DNA from: Streptomyces sp. Tue6028
GTDB taxonomy: Bacteria > Actinomycetota > Actinomycetes > Streptomycetales > Streptomycetaceae
Assembly: GCF_002300165.1 (NCBI RefSeq)
Contig: NZ_MLCE01000033.1
Span: forward strand, 1 to 64,000
Direction: 5' to 3'
Length of the DNA: 64,000 nt
The stretch's first letter is position 1, and each line of letters begins with the position of its first letter. The notes beneath the pieces are model-generated. The model did not search any database, had not been told where the DNA came from, and saw only the letters and a program-made list of their open reading frames with translations. Shown here piece after piece: positions 1 through 8,026 of this stretch. The position numbers were made by a program, and so were the translations under genes.

Positions 1-160
1 AGGGCACGCGCCCGACCCGTCCGAAACCCAGGCAACGAGGCCGGCCCGGGCCCGAGAGGCCGAGACCGGCCCAGCGTCCACGGAGCCGGCCGCGAGCCCC
101 TGTGGCACGCTGAGGAATGCGGGAACCCGCAGCCCCCTTCCCCCCGAGAGGAGCGAGGTC

Positions 161-466
161 ATGGCCGTCGAGCCGCTGTCGCAGAAGGAGATCGAGAACC
201 GGCTGGCCGAGCTGCCGGGCTGGTCGCTGGACGGCGACCGCCTCGCCCGCTCCTACCGGCTCGGCTCGCACTTCGCGGCCACCGCGATGGTGGTGCACAT
301 CGCACAGGTGCAGGAGGAGCTCGACCACCACTCCGACCTCACCCTCGGCTACAACACGATCCACCTCACCGTGAACACGCACAGCATCGGCGGCGCGGTC
401 ACCGAACTCGACTTCCGTCTCGCCCGCAGGGTGGAGGACCTGGCACCGGGGCACGGGGCACACTGA
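161..466 (+). CDS. Pterin-4a-carbinolamine dehydratase (4a-hydroxytetrahydrobiopterin dehydratase)
   Basis: A 101-residue cytosolic protein with the PCD/DCoH layout. It has an N-terminal helix segment, an HH pair at residues 56-57 followed by SDLTLGYN, then a V-T-H-S-I-GG-T-LDF segment matching the family's second half. Family members dehydrate 4a-hydroxytetrahydropterins formed by aromatic amino acid hydroxylases. Length is typical (about 100 residues). The ATG follows a GAGAGGAGCGAGG Shine-Dalgarno stretch. No hydroxylase lies in view, so the physiological partner is unknown. The next gene begins 5 nt after the stop and is probably cotranscribed. Confidence 0.9.
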   Translation: MAVEPLSQKEIENRLAELPGWSLDGDRLARSYRLGSHFAATAMVVHIAQVQEELDHHSDLTLGYNTIHLTVNTHSIGGAVTELDFRLARRVEDLAPGHGAH

Positions 467-471
467 CCCAC

Positions 472-1188
472 GTGCTGGACTACGACAGGGAAGCGGACGA
501 CTACGACGCGACGCGGGGCGGCGAGCCACGCGCCGCCGCGGCGGCCGGCTCGGCCCTCGGGCTGGTGCCGGCGGGCGCGCGCAACCTGCTCGACGTCGCC
601 TGCGGCACGGGGATCGTGACGCGACGCCTCGCCGCGGGCAGGCCCGGACTGCGGGTGACGGGCGTCGACTCCTCCGCGGGCATGGTCCGCACGGCCGCGG
701 CGCGCCTGCCGGGCGCCGTCGTCCTCGGCGACTCCCGTCGACTCCCCTTCGCGGACGGCTCGTTCGACGCGCTCACGGTCATCTGGCTGCTGCACCTGCT
801 GGCCGACGCGGAAGCCGTGGTGGCCGAGGCCGCACGTGTCCTGCGGCCCGGCGGCGTCCTCGTCACCACCGTCGACAAGGACGCCGCCCACCATGTGGAC
901 AGCGACATCGACGTGCTCGCCGCGCCCTACCGCACCGGGCACGCCGCGGACTCGGCCGCGCTCGTCACGGCGTACGCCGCCGCGCACGGCCTCCTCCCGA
1001 GCGGAATCGCCCGCTTCCCGGGACACGGCCAGGGCCGCGTCCCGCGCCGGCTGGCCCGCCGCATCCGGGACGGCGCGATCTACCCCGCCGGCGGCACCGA
1101 ACTCGCCGACCGCGTCGAGGCCCTGCCGGACCCCGACTCGCCGCGCCCGGACCCCGAGTTCACCCTGCGGGCGTACCGCCGGGTCTGA
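472..1188 (+). CDS. Class I SAM-dependent methyltransferase
   Basis: 238 residues with a Rossmann-type methyltransferase core. Motif I is LLDVACGTG (residues 39-47), an acidic residue in VTGVDSS ends strand beta 2, and RLPFADGSFDALTVIW plus VLRPGGVLVTT are motifs of the Methyltransf_11 type. The substrate cannot be read from sequence. The start is a GTG 5 nt after the pterin dehydratase stop, so translation is probably coupled. The gene ends 12 bp before a convergent gene. Confidence 0.85.
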   Translation: MLDYDREADDYDATRGGEPRAAAAAGSALGLVPAGARNLLDVACGTGIVTRRLAAGRPGLRVTGVDSSAGMVRTAAARLPGAVVLGDSRRLPFADGSFDALTVIWLLHLLADAEAVVAEAARVLRPGGVLVTTVDKDAAHHVDSDIDVLAAPYRTGHAADSAALVTAYAAAHGLLPSGIARFPGHGQGRVPRRLARRIRDGAIYPAGGTELADRVEALPDPDSPRPDPEFTLRAYRRV

Positions 1189-1200
1189 GCCGGCCCGCCG

Positions 1201-1671
1201 TCACACAGGCTCGCGGCGGGTGAACTCCATGACCCAGTTGGTCACCCACGTCCGCTCCCCGTCCACCGAGAAGGCCTGCTCCCAGCGGGCGGTGGTCGCC
1301 GAGATCCCCGACCACACGAAGCGCACCCGTACGTCCTTCCCGTCGTGCGTGTCGTCCCCGAGGAACTCGCCGCGCCCGTCGGGCCCGAACCACCCGTACA
1401 TCGGAGGGAAGAGCCTGCCGCTGCGGCTGCTGGACCAGTGCAGTGACCACCGGCGCGCCTCCGGGTCGAAGAGCCGCAGGGTGAGCCCCTTCCAGCCGAG
1501 GTCCGGCACGTCCATCTCGTCGATGTCGGCGGCCCCGTCGAACAGGCTCCGGCAGTGGCTCGTGGCGGGGAACTCCTCCCAGCCGCCGTCCGGGTCGAGG
1601 AAGTCGGTCAACCGGCGGTTGTGGACGTCCCAGTCGCCGAGCAGGAAGTCGAAGTCGTGCGGGGTGCTCAT
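1201..1671 (-). CDS. Conserved protein, lipocalin-like DUF1579 type
   Basis: 156 residues opening with HDFDFLLGDWDVHNRRL, the N-terminal signature of small beta-barrel DUF1579-like proteins (the FxxGxW pattern). The rest is rich in W and alternating strands. There is no signal peptide and no catalytic motif. The start overlaps the stop of the upstream gene by 4 bp (ATGA), so the two minus-strand genes form a coupled pair under the divergent operator at 2196-2216. Function is unknown; family assignment is from pattern recognition only. Confidence 0.65.
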   Translation of the reverse strand: MSTPHDFDFLLGDWDVHNRRLTDFLDPDGGWEEFPATSHCRSLFDGAADIDEMDVPDLGWKGLTLRLFDPEARRWSLHWSSSRSGRLFPPMYGWFGPDGRGEFLGDDTHDGKDVRVRFVWSGISATTARWEQAFSVDGERTWVTNWVMEFTRREPV

Positions 1672-2174
1672 GAGCGGTCTCCCGTGGTTCCCTCGGGCAG
1701 CGAGTCGGCCAGGTAGGCCTCCAGGTCAGGGGTGTCGGGGGCGAGCAGATGCCGCACCCAGGCGTCGCGTTCGTGCAGGATCGGCGGCAGCTCCCAGACG
1801 CAGCCGATCCAGGGCCGGCCGGGCACGACGAAGTGCGTGGGGTCACGGTCGGGGCAGCCCAGTACCGGCTGGCCCGCCGCCGCGCCGCCGAACTGCAGGA
1901 CGTTGTCCCACACCCAGCTGTAGACGTTGAGGTACGCGCCGTCGTCGCCGCCGCGGTGCAGCACGACGAAGCTGGCCGGCGGGGTGCCGTCCGGTTCGGG
2001 GAGCAGCCGCGGCAGGATCGCGTACGCCGCCCGCTCGACCTCGGGCGCGATGCCGGCGGGGTCCTCGGTGACGTGGTAGCGCTTGATGTGCCGCCCCGCC
2101 ACCTCGATGGGCGGCGGCACGGTCAGGAATTTCTCCCGGAAGCCAGGGGAGGCCGAGAAGGTCGTCGAAGCCAT
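1668..2174 (-). CDS. Conserved protein of unknown function
   Basis: 168 residues, soluble, with no transmembrane segment or recognised catalytic motif. W-rich stretches such as NVYSWVWDNVLQFGG and PGRPWIGCVWELPP are visible. It is transcribed divergently from the WYL regulator, with only 33 bp between the two start codons and a perfect inverted repeat in between. It overlaps the downstream gene by ATGA. The context suggests it is the main target of that regulator. A TAGCGT hexamer just upstream of the ATG would give a very short or absent leader. Confidence 0.65.
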   Translation of the reverse strand: MASTTFSASPGFREKFLTVPPPIEVAGRHIKRYHVTEDPAGIAPEVERAAYAILPRLLPEPDGTPPASFVVLHRGGDDGAYLNVYSWVWDNVLQFGGAAAGQPVLGCPDRDPTHFVVPGRPWIGCVWELPPILHERDAWVRHLLAPDTPDLEAYLADSLPEGTTGDRS

Positions 2175-2195
2175 GACCGGACGCTAGGCCCGCTC

Positions 2196-2216
2196 CACTG
2201 ACATCCTGTGTCAGTG
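2196..2216. promoter_or_regulatory. Perfect inverted repeat (operator) overlapping the WYL regulator start
   Basis: CACTGACA-TCCTG-TGTCAGTG: 8-bp perfect arms with a 5-bp centre. The GTG start at 2208-2210 lies inside the dyad. It sits between the divergent genes starting at 2174 and 2208, the usual place for an autoregulatory operator of a WYL/DeoR-type regulator. Binding is inferred, not shown. Confidence 0.7.
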
Positions 2217-3158
2217 AAAGCCGGCCGACTCGTCTCGATCCTCCTCCTGCTGCAGACCCGCGGCCGGATGACCGCCGCCCAGCTCGCCGAGGAGCTGGAG
2301 GTGTCGGTGCGGACCGTGTACCGCGACGTCGAGGCGCTGGGCGCGGCCGGCGTGCCGTTGTACGGGGACGCGGGCCACGCGGGCGGCTACCGGCTCCTCG
2401 ACGGCTACCGGACGCGTCTCACCGGCCTCACCGCCGGGGAGGCCGAGGCCCTCTTCCTCGCGGGCGTACCCGGACCGGCCGCCGAACTCGGCCTCGGCCC
2501 GGTCCTCGCCGCCGCCCGGCTGAAGGTGCGCGCCGCCCTCCCGCACGAGCTGCGGGGACACGCGGACCGGATCAGCAGCCGCTTCCATCTGGACGCGCCC
2601 GGCTGGTACGCGGACGCCGACGACACCCCGTACCTGCCGGCGGTGGCCGACGCGGTGTGGAACGGGCGCGTCCTGCGGATCCTGTACCGCCGCTGGCGCG
2701 AGCCGACCGACGTGGAGCGCCGGCTGGAGCCGTACGGTCTCGTCCTCAAGGCGGGCCGCTGGTACGTCGTGGCGGGACCGGGCCCGCGCACCTACCGCGT
2801 CGACCAGATCCTCGAACTGGCCTCGACGGAGGAGGAGTTCACCCGTCCCGAGGACTTCGACCTGGCCGCGTACTGGACCGCGTACCAGCAGGACTTCCAC
2901 CGGCGGTTGCGCCGCGGCCGGGCCGTCGTCCGGCTGGCTCCCGGAAGCCGTCCGAGCGGACCACTGGCCGACGCGGTGGCCGCCGACGGCCGTACGGACG
3001 AGGACGGCTGGACGCGGGTGACCGTGCCCATCGAGTCCGTGGACCAGGCGCACGACGACTTCCTGCGGCTCGGTGCGGCCGTCGAGGTCCTGGAGCCGCC
3101 GGAGCTGCGCGAGCGGATCGCCGCGACGGTGCGGGAGCTGGCGCGCCGATACGGATAG
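2208..3158 (+). CDS. HTH/WYL-domain transcriptional regulator (YafY family)
   Basis: 316 residues. An N-terminal HTH_11 domain (about 5-60, with TAAQLAEELEVSVRTVYRDV) is followed by a WYL domain (about 140-215; GRVLRILYRRW then LEPYGLVLKAGRWYVVAG) and a C-terminal WCX-like region. WYL domains bind small ligands or nucleic acids. No Shine-Dalgarno sequence precedes the GTG at 2208, and the start lies within the 2196-2216 dyad, so the mRNA is probably leaderless and autorepressed. GTG 2214 is an alternative start. Likely controls the divergent pair 1201-2174. Confidence 0.88.
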   Translation: MSVKAGRLVSILLLLQTRGRMTAAQLAEELEVSVRTVYRDVEALGAAGVPLYGDAGHAGGYRLLDGYRTRLTGLTAGEAEALFLAGVPGPAAELGLGPVLAAARLKVRAALPHELRGHADRISSRFHLDAPGWYADADDTPYLPAVADAVWNGRVLRILYRRWREPTDVERRLEPYGLVLKAGRWYVVAGPGPRTYRVDQILELASTEEEFTRPEDFDLAAYWTAYQQDFHRRLRRGRAVVRLAPGSRPSGPLADAVAADGRTDEDGWTRVTVPIESVDQAHDDFLRLGAAVEVLEPPELRERIAATVRELARRYG

Positions 3159-3182
3159 AGAGCGCTTGCCGAGAAGCGGCAA
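3158..3182. promoter_or_regulatory. AGCGCT-centred motif and small dyad upstream of the PL11 lyase
   Basis: GAGAGCGCTTGCC (3158-3170) has a palindromic AGCGCT core of the LacI/ROK operator kind. It overlaps TTGCCG-AGAAG-CGGCAA (3166-3182), a perfect 6-bp hairpin. It lies directly after the WYL regulator stop and 65 nt before the lyase start, so it could be an operator or a weak terminator. It matches 11 of 13 bases of the motif at 56564-56576. Confidence 0.35.
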
Positions 3183-3246
3183 CTCCCGTGCGGGCGGCGG
3201 CGACCGAGGGGACGGAATCCGTCTGTCCTCCCAGGAGGTACCCATC

Positions 3247-5121
3247 GTGCAGCACCCGCACAGGCAGCACCGCGGACGCGTGATCGGCTCGGCGACGGCG
3301 GCCGCGGCGGCACTCGTCGCCGCCGGGCTCACCGCGCTCGGCACCGGATCGGCCGAAGCCGCCACGGCCCGGCAGGTCGAGGCCCTCGACCGGGGCGTCG
3401 TCAGCGTCCACACCGACAGCGGCAACCTGGTCAGCTGGCGCTGGCTGGGCACCGACCCGAACGACGTGTCCTTCAACGTCTACCGGGCCGGCACGAAGGT
3501 GAACCCGTCCCCGGTCACCGGCTCCACGAACTACTTCCACTCCGGGGCGCCCGCGCAGGCCGACTACACGGTCCGCGCGATCGTGAACGGCGTGGAGCAG
3601 GGCGACTCGGTGCACGCCGTCCAGTTCCGCAGCGGCTACAAGGACGTGCCCCTCACCCCGCCCGCCGGCGGCACCACACCCGACGGAGTCGCCTACACCT
3701 ACGAGGCCAACGACGCCTCCGTCGGCGACCTCGACGGCGACGGACAGCTCGACTTCGTCCTCAAGTGGCAGCCGACGAACGCCAAGGACAACTCCCAGTC
3801 CGGCTACACCGGCAACACGATCGTCGACGGCATCAAGCTCGACGGCACCCGTCTGTGGCGCGTCGACCTGGGCAGGAACATCCGCTCGGGCGCCCACTAC
3901 ACCCAGTTCCAGGTGTACGACTACGACGGCGACGGCAGGGCCGAGGTCGCCATGAAGACGGCGGACGGTACGACGGACGGCCGGGGCACGGTGATCGGCA
4001 GCTCCTCCGCGGACCACCGCAACTCCAGCGGCTACGTCCTGTCCGGACCCGAGTACCTGACCATGTTCAACGGCCTGACGGGAGCCGCCATGGGCACCGT
4101 CGACTACGTCCCGGCCCGCGGCACCGTCTCGTCCTGGGGCGACTCGTACGGCAACCGCGTCGACCGGTTCCTGGCCGGGACCGCCTATCTGGACGGCAGC
4201 CGACCCTCGTTGATCACGGCGCGCGGCTACTACACCCGGACCGTGATCGCCGCCTGGGACTGGCGCGGCGGCGCGTTCACCCGGCGCTGGACGTTCGACA
4301 CCAACTCCTCGACCAACAGCGGAAAGGGCTACGACGGCCAGGGCAACCACCAGCTGTCCGTGGCGGACGTCGACGGCGACGGCAAGGACGAGATCGTGTA
4401 CGGCTCGATGGCGGTGGACGACAACGGTTCCGGGCTGTGGACGACGAGGAACGGCCACGGCGACGCGATGCACGTCGGCGATCTCGACCCGTCCCGCGCG
4501 GGCCTGGAGGAGTTCAAGGTCGACGAGGACTCCAGCAAGCCGTCGTCGTGGATGGCGGACGCGAGGACCGGCGCCGTCCTGTGGTCGACGGCCGCCGACG
4601 GCGACAACGGCAGGGGTGTGTCCGGGGACGTCTGGGCGGGCAGCGCGGGAGCCGAGTCCTGGTCCTCCAGGGCCGACGGCGTCCGCAACCCGAAGGGGAC
4701 CGTGGTGGCGAACCGCAAGCCGGGCAGCGCCAACTTCCTGTCCTGGTGGGACGGCGACCCGGTCCGTGAACTCCTCGACGGCACCCACGTCGACAAGTAC
4801 GGCACGTCCGCCGACACCCGCCTGCTGACCGGCGCGGGCGTCCACTCGAACAACGGCACCAAGGCGACCCCGTCGCTGTCCGGAGACCTGTTCGGCGACT
4901 GGCGCGAGGAGGTCGTCTGGCCGACGACCGACAACACGGCGCTGCGGATCTACTCGACGCCGTACGAGACGACCACGAAGATCACCACCCTGCTGCACGA
5001 CACCCAGTACCGCACGGCGCTGGCCTGGCAGAACACGGCCTACAACCAGCCCCCGCACCCGAGCTTCTTCCTGGGCGACGGCATGCCGACCGCGCCACGG
5101 CCCGCGGTGTACGCGCCGTGA
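3247..5121 (+). CDS. Secreted rhamnogalacturonan lyase, polysaccharide lyase family 11
   Basis: 624 residues with a Sec signal peptide (about 1-38, ending GSAEAA). The mature protein begins RQVEALDRGVVSVHT, the typical start of YesW/YesX-type PL11 lyases. It carries repeated Ca-binding DxDGDG loops (GDLDGDGQLDFV, YDYDGDGRAEVA, DVDGDGKDEIV) of the eight-bladed propeller, and ends LSGDLFGDWREEVVW...PHPSFFLG as in the family. It cleaves the rhamnose-galacturonate backbone of pectin. The GTG at 3247 is chosen because AGGAGG lies 9 nt upstream and the signal peptide begins there; the open frame extends further 5' but into the preceding gene. Confidence 0.92.
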   Translation: MQHPHRQHRGRVIGSATAAAAALVAAGLTALGTGSAEAATARQVEALDRGVVSVHTDSGNLVSWRWLGTDPNDVSFNVYRAGTKVNPSPVTGSTNYFHSGAPAQADYTVRAIVNGVEQGDSVHAVQFRSGYKDVPLTPPAGGTTPDGVAYTYEANDASVGDLDGDGQLDFVLKWQPTNAKDNSQSGYTGNTIVDGIKLDGTRLWRVDLGRNIRSGAHYTQFQVYDYDGDGRAEVAMKTADGTTDGRGTVIGSSSADHRNSSGYVLSGPEYLTMFNGLTGAAMGTVDYVPARGTVSSWGDSYGNRVDRFLAGTAYLDGSRPSLITARGYYTRTVIAAWDWRGGAFTRRWTFDTNSSTNSGKGYDGQGNHQLSVADVDGDGKDEIVYGSMAVDDNGSGLWTTRNGHGDAMHVGDLDPSRAGLEEFKVDEDSSKPSSWMADARTGAVLWSTAADGDNGRGVSGDVWAGSAGAESWSSRADGVRNPKGTVVANRKPGSANFLSWWDGDPVRELLDGTHVDKYGTSADTRLLTGAGVHSNNGTKATPSLSGDLFGDWREEVVWPTTDNTALRIYSTPYETTTKITTLLHDTQYRTALAWQNTAYNQPPHPSFFLGDGMPTAPRPAVYAP

Positions 5122-5151
5122 TCCGCTGAGACGGCGCCCGCGGGGAACGGG

Positions 5152-5190
5152 CCGGGGCAGCCGCGCGATCCCCTCGCGCGGCTGCCCCGG
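5152..5190. terminator. Bidirectional hairpin between convergent PL11 and GH74 genes
   Basis: A perfect 17-bp stem (CCGGGGCAGCCGCGCGA and its complement) with a 5-nt loop TCCCC lies between the two convergent stop codons. No long U tract follows, as is usual in Streptomyces. It can serve both strands. Confidence 0.85.
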
Positions 5191-5212
5191 GCGGGTCCGG
5201 ATCCCCGGCCGG

Positions 5213-7891
5213 TCAGGTCACCGTGCAGGTCCGGTCGTCGAGTCGGAACGACTTGGGTTTCGTGTTCGAGCCCGTCCAGCTGCCCGTGAAGCCGAAGGCC
5301 ACCGACGAACCCGGTGCCACGGTGGCGTTCCAGCTCACGTTCCTCGCGGTCACGGCCGTGCCGTCCTGGGTGTGGTCCGCGTTCCACAGCTGGGTGATCC
5401 GCTGGCCGTCCGGGAAGGTCCAGCCGAGCGTCCAGCCGTTCCAGGCGCTCGTGCCGCTGTTCGTCAGGGTCACGTCCGCCTGGAAGCCGCCCGACCACTG
5501 GTTGGTGATCCGGTAGGTCACCGCGCAGGCACCCGTCGGTGCCGGATCGGTGCCGCCGCCGTCGCCGCCGCTCGTGTCGGAGGTGTCGCCATAGACGATC
5601 CCGCGCCCGTTCGTCGACACGTACACCCGCCCGTAGACCCGCGGGTCGCCGGTGATGGCCGCGCCGGTCCAGCCCCACTGGTGGGCGTCGTCGTTGATGC
5701 GGGTCCAGGTCGCGCCCTTGTCGGTGGACCGGAAGATCCCGCGGACTCCGCCGATCTTCGCGCTGGTGTAGAGCGTCTGGTACGAGGCGCCGGCGGCGGC
5801 CTTGCCGAAGCCGATGGTGTCGGCCTGCTCCACTCCGGCCAGCCTGGTGAAGGTCGCGCCGCCGTCCGTCGAGTGCCACAGCCCGTACGCCCCGTCGCTC
5901 GCGCCGCCCGCCAGCCACACGTCACCCTTCGTGCCCGGCAGCGCCTTGAAGCGCACGCTGTCGCCGCTCGGCAGTCCGCTCGCCGGGGACGCGGTGAAGG
6001 TGGCGCCGCCGTCCGAACTCACGTAGAACGTCCCGGACTTGAAGCCGTAGAAGGTCTTCGGGTCGGCCCGGTCGGACTCGACCCGCGCCCCGGCCGGGAT
6101 GCCGGAGGACGCCGACCACGACGTACCGAACCCGGTGGTGTACTGCACCCCGGTACCGGACGGGCTCCACACGAAGCGGCTGCCGTCCGAGGCCGCGGCG
6201 ACCGTTCCGCCGCCGGTGACGCCCGAAGGGTCGGTGCCCGCGAACCAGTTGGCGCCGTTGTCGGTCGAGAAGCCGATGTGCGGGCCGGAGTCGAGGTCGC
6301 CGACCCGGACCACCGTGTTCGGGTTCGTCTCGGCGTAGTCCAGGCTCGTCGTGGTGGTGAGATTCGGTGAGGTGTACATCATCGAGGGGACCTTGGTGAG
6401 ATCCGTGTGCCGGAATCCGCCGATGTCACCGAGCGCGCTGAGCAGCGGAGCACCCGACGGGGGAGAGGCGAGGTCGTTGACGGCCGTCTCCTCCAGGCCC
6501 CGGACCATGGGCTCGACGGTGAACCGGCCCCCGGTGTCCCAGTCGGTCAGGTTCTCGGTGCCGTAGATCGTCGCGCCCGTTCCGTACATCATCCGTGCGG
6601 AGTCGAACGGGTCGATCTCCAACCCCTCGGTCATCCAGCCGAGTTTGGGGGTCTGCTCGGGCGGTGCGGGATTCGCGCCGAAGGTCAGCCAGGGCACGGA
6701 GGCGACGTCCATCGTGTAGCGGTTCGAACGGTTCGGGTACGACGTGTAGTCCCAGGCCTTCGTCCAGGTGCCGCCGCTGTCGGTGGACCGGAAGATCTGG
6801 GTGTCCGGCCACCAGGAGCTGTACGCCGTCGCCATCACGGTGCCGGGGTGCTGCCGGTCGACGGTCAGTCCGCCGAACCCGTAGTAGGTATCGGCCTCCG
6901 CGACCGGGCTGATGTCCGTCCAGGTCCCGCTGCGGGTCGCGTACCGCCACAACCGGCCCTTGCCGCCGTCGTACGGTCCGCCCTTGTCGCTGTAGGCGAG
7001 ATACAGGTAGCCGTTCGCCGCGTCGAGCACGCCTTTGTGGGCGAGGTAGCCGGTGGGCTGTCCCGCGAGCCGGGTCCAGGTCGTGCCGCCGTCCGTCGAG
7101 CGGTAGACCGCGTTGTCCTTGTCGGCGACGCCCACGTAGACCGTCTGCGTCGTACTGCCCTTCGTGCCGGTCGACTCGTCGAAGGTGACCCAGACGATCC
7201 CCTGGTTGTCGGAGGCGTAGCCGCTGGTGTCGGTGGCGTCCTGGACGTAGTTGCCGGCGTTGGGGAACGCGGTGACCCGCGACCAGCTCACCCCGGAGTC
7301 CGTGGAGCGCCACAGCCCCTTGCCGCTGGGCGCGCCGAGATACAGCACGCTGTTTCTGTTGGGGTCGACGACCAGCCGCTCGCCCATCCCGCGGCCGGGC
7401 ATGTTGCCGCCCAGCTTGAACGGCAGATCGGCCTTCTGCCAGCTGGCGCCCCGGTCGGAGGAGCGCAGCACGGCGCCGTCGGTCGGGTCCCAGCTGTTGG
7501 TGTACGTGCCGACCGCGGCGTACACCTTGTCCGGGTCGACGGAGTCCGAGGCGAGGCTGACGACTCCGGTGTGGCCCCACTCGTCCCAGCCGACCGAGTC
7601 GAGCAGCGGCGTCCAGCTCTTGGTGGACTCGGTCCAGCGGTAGGCGCCGCCGATGTCGGTGCGCGCGTAGGCGAGATTCTTCTCGGAGCGGTTGAAGACG
7701 ATGCCGGGGACGAAGCCGCCGCCGTCGATCCGGGCGTTCTTCCAGGTGTAGGTGTCCGCGGCGACCGCCGTCTGCGTGGTGTCCGTGGAGCCGGCGGCCG
7801 TCGGGGCGTCCGCGGCCAGTGCGGGCGGAGTGCCGGCCAGTAATCCGGCCGCGAGCGCGAGCACGGCCGTCAGGATGCGGGTTCTGCGCAC
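5213..7891 (-). CDS. Secreted xyloglucanase, GH74 with C-terminal CBM2
   Basis: 892 residues. A signal peptide (about 1-26, ending PALA) is followed by a long GH74 two-propeller catalytic region (about 45-765) opening YTWKNARIDGGGFVPGIVF and NLAYARTDIGGAYRW, with many Asp-box-like STDxGxTW repeats. A Gly/Asp linker leads to a CBM2 (about 790-892) with CAVTYRITNQWSGGFQADV and a terminal Cys. GH74 enzymes hydrolyse the beta-1,4-glucan backbone of xyloglucan. The start is a GTG preceded by GGAAAGGAC. It is separated from GH48 by a strong hairpin, so it may have its own promoter or depend on readthrough. Confidence 0.93.
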   Translation of the reverse strand: MRRTRILTAVLALAAGLLAGTPPALAADAPTAAGSTDTTQTAVAADTYTWKNARIDGGGFVPGIVFNRSEKNLAYARTDIGGAYRWTESTKSWTPLLDSVGWDEWGHTGVVSLASDSVDPDKVYAAVGTYTNSWDPTDGAVLRSSDRGASWQKADLPFKLGGNMPGRGMGERLVVDPNRNSVLYLGAPSGKGLWRSTDSGVSWSRVTAFPNAGNYVQDATDTSGYASDNQGIVWVTFDESTGTKGSTTQTVYVGVADKDNAVYRSTDGGTTWTRLAGQPTGYLAHKGVLDAANGYLYLAYSDKGGPYDGGKGRLWRYATRSGTWTDISPVAEADTYYGFGGLTVDRQHPGTVMATAYSSWWPDTQIFRSTDSGGTWTKAWDYTSYPNRSNRYTMDVASVPWLTFGANPAPPEQTPKLGWMTEGLEIDPFDSARMMYGTGATIYGTENLTDWDTGGRFTVEPMVRGLEETAVNDLASPPSGAPLLSALGDIGGFRHTDLTKVPSMMYTSPNLTTTTSLDYAETNPNTVVRVGDLDSGPHIGFSTDNGANWFAGTDPSGVTGGGTVAAASDGSRFVWSPSGTGVQYTTGFGTSWSASSGIPAGARVESDRADPKTFYGFKSGTFYVSSDGGATFTASPASGLPSGDSVRFKALPGTKGDVWLAGGASDGAYGLWHSTDGGATFTRLAGVEQADTIGFGKAAAGASYQTLYTSAKIGGVRGIFRSTDKGATWTRINDDAHQWGWTGAAITGDPRVYGRVYVSTNGRGIVYGDTSDTSGGDGGGTDPAPTGACAVTYRITNQWSGGFQADVTLTNSGTSAWNGWTLGWTFPDGQRITQLWNADHTQDGTAVTARNVSWNATVAPGSSVAFGFTGSWTGSNTKPKSFRLDDRTCTVT

Positions 7892-7936
7892 GGTGGGGTC
7901 CTTTCCGGGGAATGCGGGGGGAGGGAAAGGCGCGAA

Positions 7937-7976
7937 GGCCGGGCGGCCCTCAGTGCGGGTGAGGGACCGCCCGGCC
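7937..7976 (-). terminator. Hairpin downstream of the GH48 gene
   Basis: Outer arms GGCCGGGCGG/CCGCCCGGCC (10 bp) and inner arms CCCTC/GAGGG are separated by one bulged A, with a 9-nt loop. A second stem GGCCCTG/CAGGGCC lies at 7979-8002. Both are between the GH48 stop and the GH74 start on the minus strand, so they would terminate or attenuate GH48 transcription. Confidence 0.75.
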
Positions 7977-8026
7977 GGGGCCCTGCCGTCAGGGACAGGG
8001 CCGTGTACACGGAGCCTCAGCGGGGA

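Noticed and set aside
2839..5058. 739-residue minus-strand open frame opposite the PL11 lyase
   Set aside because: A shadow of a strongly supported gene; Val/Arg/Gly-biased translation with no domain, as usual in high-G+C DNA.
6718..6745. GGTTCGAA sequence resembling a tRNA T-loop
   Set aside because: It lies inside the GH74 coding sequence and no acceptor or anticodon stems can be formed around it.
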